DNA of 33,838 nucleotides from positions 1-33,838 of the forward strand of contig JARWZW010000070.1 in the NCBI GenBank assembly GCA_029866155.1, in the 5' to 3' direction. The DNA is from Caulobacter sp. GTDB lineage: Bacteria; Pseudomonadota; Alphaproteobacteria; Caulobacterales; Caulobacteraceae. Below the pieces are notes generated by a model, which worked only from the letters and a program-made list of their open reading frames with translations, was not told the origin of the DNA and did not search any database. This document shows positions 32,377 to 33,838 of the stretch, in pieces (position 1 is the stretch's first letter; each line of letters starts with the position of its first letter). A program made the position numbers and the translations under genes.

Positions 32377-32838
32377 ATGACCTGGCTTGCCGAACAGTAC
32401 AATCTTCTCCGGGGTCTCCATATCCTGGCTGTCATCGCCTGGATGGCCGGGCTGCTCTATCTGCCCAGGCTGTTCGCCTATCACGTCAAGGCGGCGCGCG
32501 GCTCCGAGATGGACCTGACCTTCCAGACCATGGAGGCCAAGCTCCTGGCCATCATCATGAATCCGGCCATGATCATCGCCTGGCTGCTGGGTCTGTGCCT
32601 GATCGCCGCCGACGGGGTCACCCGGGGCTGGCCCTTTCTGCAGGAGCCCTGGATGCTGGCCAAGCTGGCCGGGGTGGTCTTCCTGACAGGCTGGCACATG
32701 TATCTGGCCGCCAGCCGCAAGCGCCTGGCGGCCGGGACCAACCAGCAGTCGGAGAAGTTCTGGCGGATGACCAACGAACTGCCCTTCCTGGCCGCCATCG
32801 TCATGGTGATCGCCGTAACCACGGAATTCGGTGGCTAG
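32377..32838 (+). CDS. hemJ: Protoporphyrinogen IX oxidase HemJ
   Basis: A 153-residue inner-membrane protein with four hydrophobic helices. The HemJ hallmark LRGLHILAVIAWMAGLLYLP followed by RLFAYHV gives the conserved His near residue 15; GWHMYLAASRKRLA carries the conserved C-terminal HxY-K/R stretch. HemJ oxidises protoporphyrinogen IX in alphaproteobacteria lacking HemG/HemY, the step just before HemH. It follows hemH by 38 bp, completing a late-heme gene set, and is followed by the rho leader. Confidence 0.94.
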   Translation: MTWLAEQYNLLRGLHILAVIAWMAGLLYLPRLFAYHVKAARGSEMDLTFQTMEAKLLAIIMNPAMIIAWLLGLCLIAADGVTRGWPFLQEPWMLAKLAGVVFLTGWHMYLAASRKRLAAGTNQQSEKFWRMTNELPFLAAIVMVIAVTTEFGG

Positions 32839-33104
32839 ACCGGCTGCAGCCCTTCAGGAAAGCTCCCCTTGTACCAGGCGGCCTGCATCCCCAGCTTGAC
32901 GGGACAGGCCGGCTGTGGTTCCCCTCAGCCTGACCTCTGGTTTTCCTTTTCGGGAATCAGGGGTTCCCGCCTCCTTCCAGCCCCTCCGCGCGTTCGTCGC
33001 GCCGTCGATCCGCTGGATCCCCGAACGACACGTCCATAGTCGCCGCCCCCACAGGGCCGACGTCCTGATACCCCAAGAGGCAGCCGCCTGCGGCGCCTCA
33101 CGCC
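32839..33104 (+). other. rho leader region (266 bp, non-coding)
   Basis: No ORF with support lies here. TTGACG at 32898-32903 is a possible -35 element, with no convincing -10. A 6-bp hairpin CGGGAA (32951-32956) / TTCCCG (32964-32969) follows a T/C-rich tract; the remaining part is C-rich, which suits a long Rho-loading leader for rho autoregulation, by inference only. Confidence 0.4.
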
Positions 33105-33838
33105 ATGAGTCCGACCATGTCTGAAGACAATCAAGTTTCCACCGATCCGACCGAGACCGAGGCGCCCGCTGGCGATGTCGGCCACGAAGAAGGTCCCGAC
33201 ACCACCGCTGTCGCCGCCACCGCCGCCGAGGTGCGCGAGGCGGCCGAGGATGACGACGGCGAGCTGAGCGCCATAGTCGCCGAGCTCGGCCTGACCCGCA
33301 TGTCCCTTCAGGAATTGAAGGAAAAATCCCCCGCCGACCTCCTGGCCCTGGCCGAGAAGCTGGAGGTCGAGAACGCCAATTCCATGCGCAAGCAGGACAT
33401 GATGTTCTCGATCCTCAAGACCCTGGCCGAGGAAGGGGTCGAGATTTCGGGCTCCGGCACCATGGAGGTGCTGTCCGACGGCTTCGGCTTCCTGCGTTCG
33501 CCGGAGGCCAACTATCTGCCCGGGCCGGACGACATCTATGTCTCACCGTCCCAGATCCGCAAGTTCGGCCTGCGCACGGGCGACAGCGTCGATGGCGGGG
33601 TGCGGGCGCCGCGTGAAGGCGAACGCTATTTCGCCCTGGTCAATGTCAGCCAGATCAATTTCGAACTGCCGGAAAACGTCCGTCACAAGGTCCATTTCGA
33701 CAACCTGACGCCGCTCTATCCGGAATCCCGCCTGAACATGGAGCTGCCTGATCCGACGGTGAAGGATCGCTCCGGCCGGGTCATCGACATCGTGGCCCCC
33801 TTGGGCAAGGGCCAGCGCTGCCTGATCGTCGCCCCGCC
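33105..33838 (+). CDS. rho: Transcription termination factor Rho, N-terminal part
   Basis: The reading frame from ATG 33105 (or in-frame ATG 33117) runs off the window after about 244 codons. A Glu/Asp/Ala-rich disordered leader (about 55 residues) precedes the Rho N-terminal helices ([20 protein letters not shown]) and the RNA-binding cold-shock-like domain: [54 protein letters not shown]. It ends at [18 protein letters not shown], just before Walker A. Rho is the hexameric RNA helicase that ends transcription. The acidic leader is longer than in E. coli. Which of the two ATGs is used is not settled. Confidence 0.95.
   Translation, partial: MSPTMSEDNQVSTDPTETEAPAGDVGHEEGPDTTAVAATAAEVREAAEDDDGELSAIVAELGLTRMSLQELKEKSPADLLALAEKLEVENANSMRKQDMMFSILKTLAEEGVEISGSGTMEVLSDGFGFLRSPEANYLPGPDDIYVSPSQIRKFGLRTGDSVDGGVRAPREGERYFALVNVSQINFELPENVRHKVHFDNLTPLYPESRLNMELPDPTVKDRSGRVIDIVAPLGKGQRCLIVAP

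Noticed and set aside
1..33838. Search for tRNA, rRNA, CRISPR, IS elements, prophage or toxin-antitoxin genes
   Set aside because: No repeat arrays, transposase motifs, cloverleaf-like sequences or integrase genes were recognised; gene content is core chromosomal.

Overview
This window is GC-rich bacterial DNA (roughly two thirds G+C by eye) with tightly packed, overlapping genes. Its gene content and control sites fit an alphaproteobacterium of the Caulobacterales (Caulobacter / Phenylobacterium / Brevundimonas type). The main reasons are the order ppsR-[476-bp gap]-hemE, full CtrA boxes (TTAA-N7-TTAA) on both sides of that gap, GANTC (CcrM) sites inside it, and order-typical families (DUF6489, DUF6491, DUF2244). 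The genus cannot be fixed from this sequence alone.

Layout. 1-2342 (minus): start of tsaB, a YfeY-like lipoprotein, four tiny co-directional ORFs and moeB/thiF. 2383-5181 (plus): hslV, a secreted tandem SnoaL/DUF4440-like protein, and hslU. 5203-10867: DUF2244 protein, recQ, a MAPEG protein, an MFS transporter, a lone motA and a small Ala-rich lipoprotein followed by an intrinsic terminator. 10989-11096: two large imperfect palindromes of REP type. 11130-14298 (plus): mnmC, a DUF6491 protein and a creatininase-family hydrolase. 14307-20326 (minus): the segregation/tRNA-modification block DUF6489-mnmE-mnmG-rsmG-parA-parB with three exact 16-bp parS palindromes. 20483-22906: dienelactone hydrolase, quinone oxidoreductase and a GST. 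23004-25371 (minus): tim44-like, mltA, smr operon. 25553-26068 (plus): secB. 26166-29802 (minus): ppsR-maf-aroE-coaE-dnaQ operon. 29803-30278: predicted chromosomal origin. 30279-32838 (plus): hemE-hemH-hemJ. 33105-end (plus): rho, truncated by the window edge.

How it works together. The 29803-30278 gap looks like the replication origin. Genes immediately on both sides are transcribed away from it. It holds DnaA-like boxes, an AT-rich patch, CtrA boxes near both edges and four GANTC sites, the combination by which Caulobacter-type cells license DnaA, block re-initiation with CtrA and sense methylation state. The nearby parABS system (parS about 11 kb from the origin) would segregate the newly copied origins. 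Many neighbours are core housekeeping genes: heme synthesis, CoA and shikimate steps, the replication proofreading subunit, tRNA wobble modification and protein quality control.

The most notable features are the compact two-sided origin architecture, the placement of the mnmE-to-parB block on the ppsR side of the origin instead of next to rho (apparent origin-spanning rearrangement), a parS site embedded in the mnmG reading frame, the gene inserted between hslV and hslU, and the REP-like palindromes before mnmC. No insertion sequence, prophage, CRISPR array, rRNA or tRNA gene was recognised.
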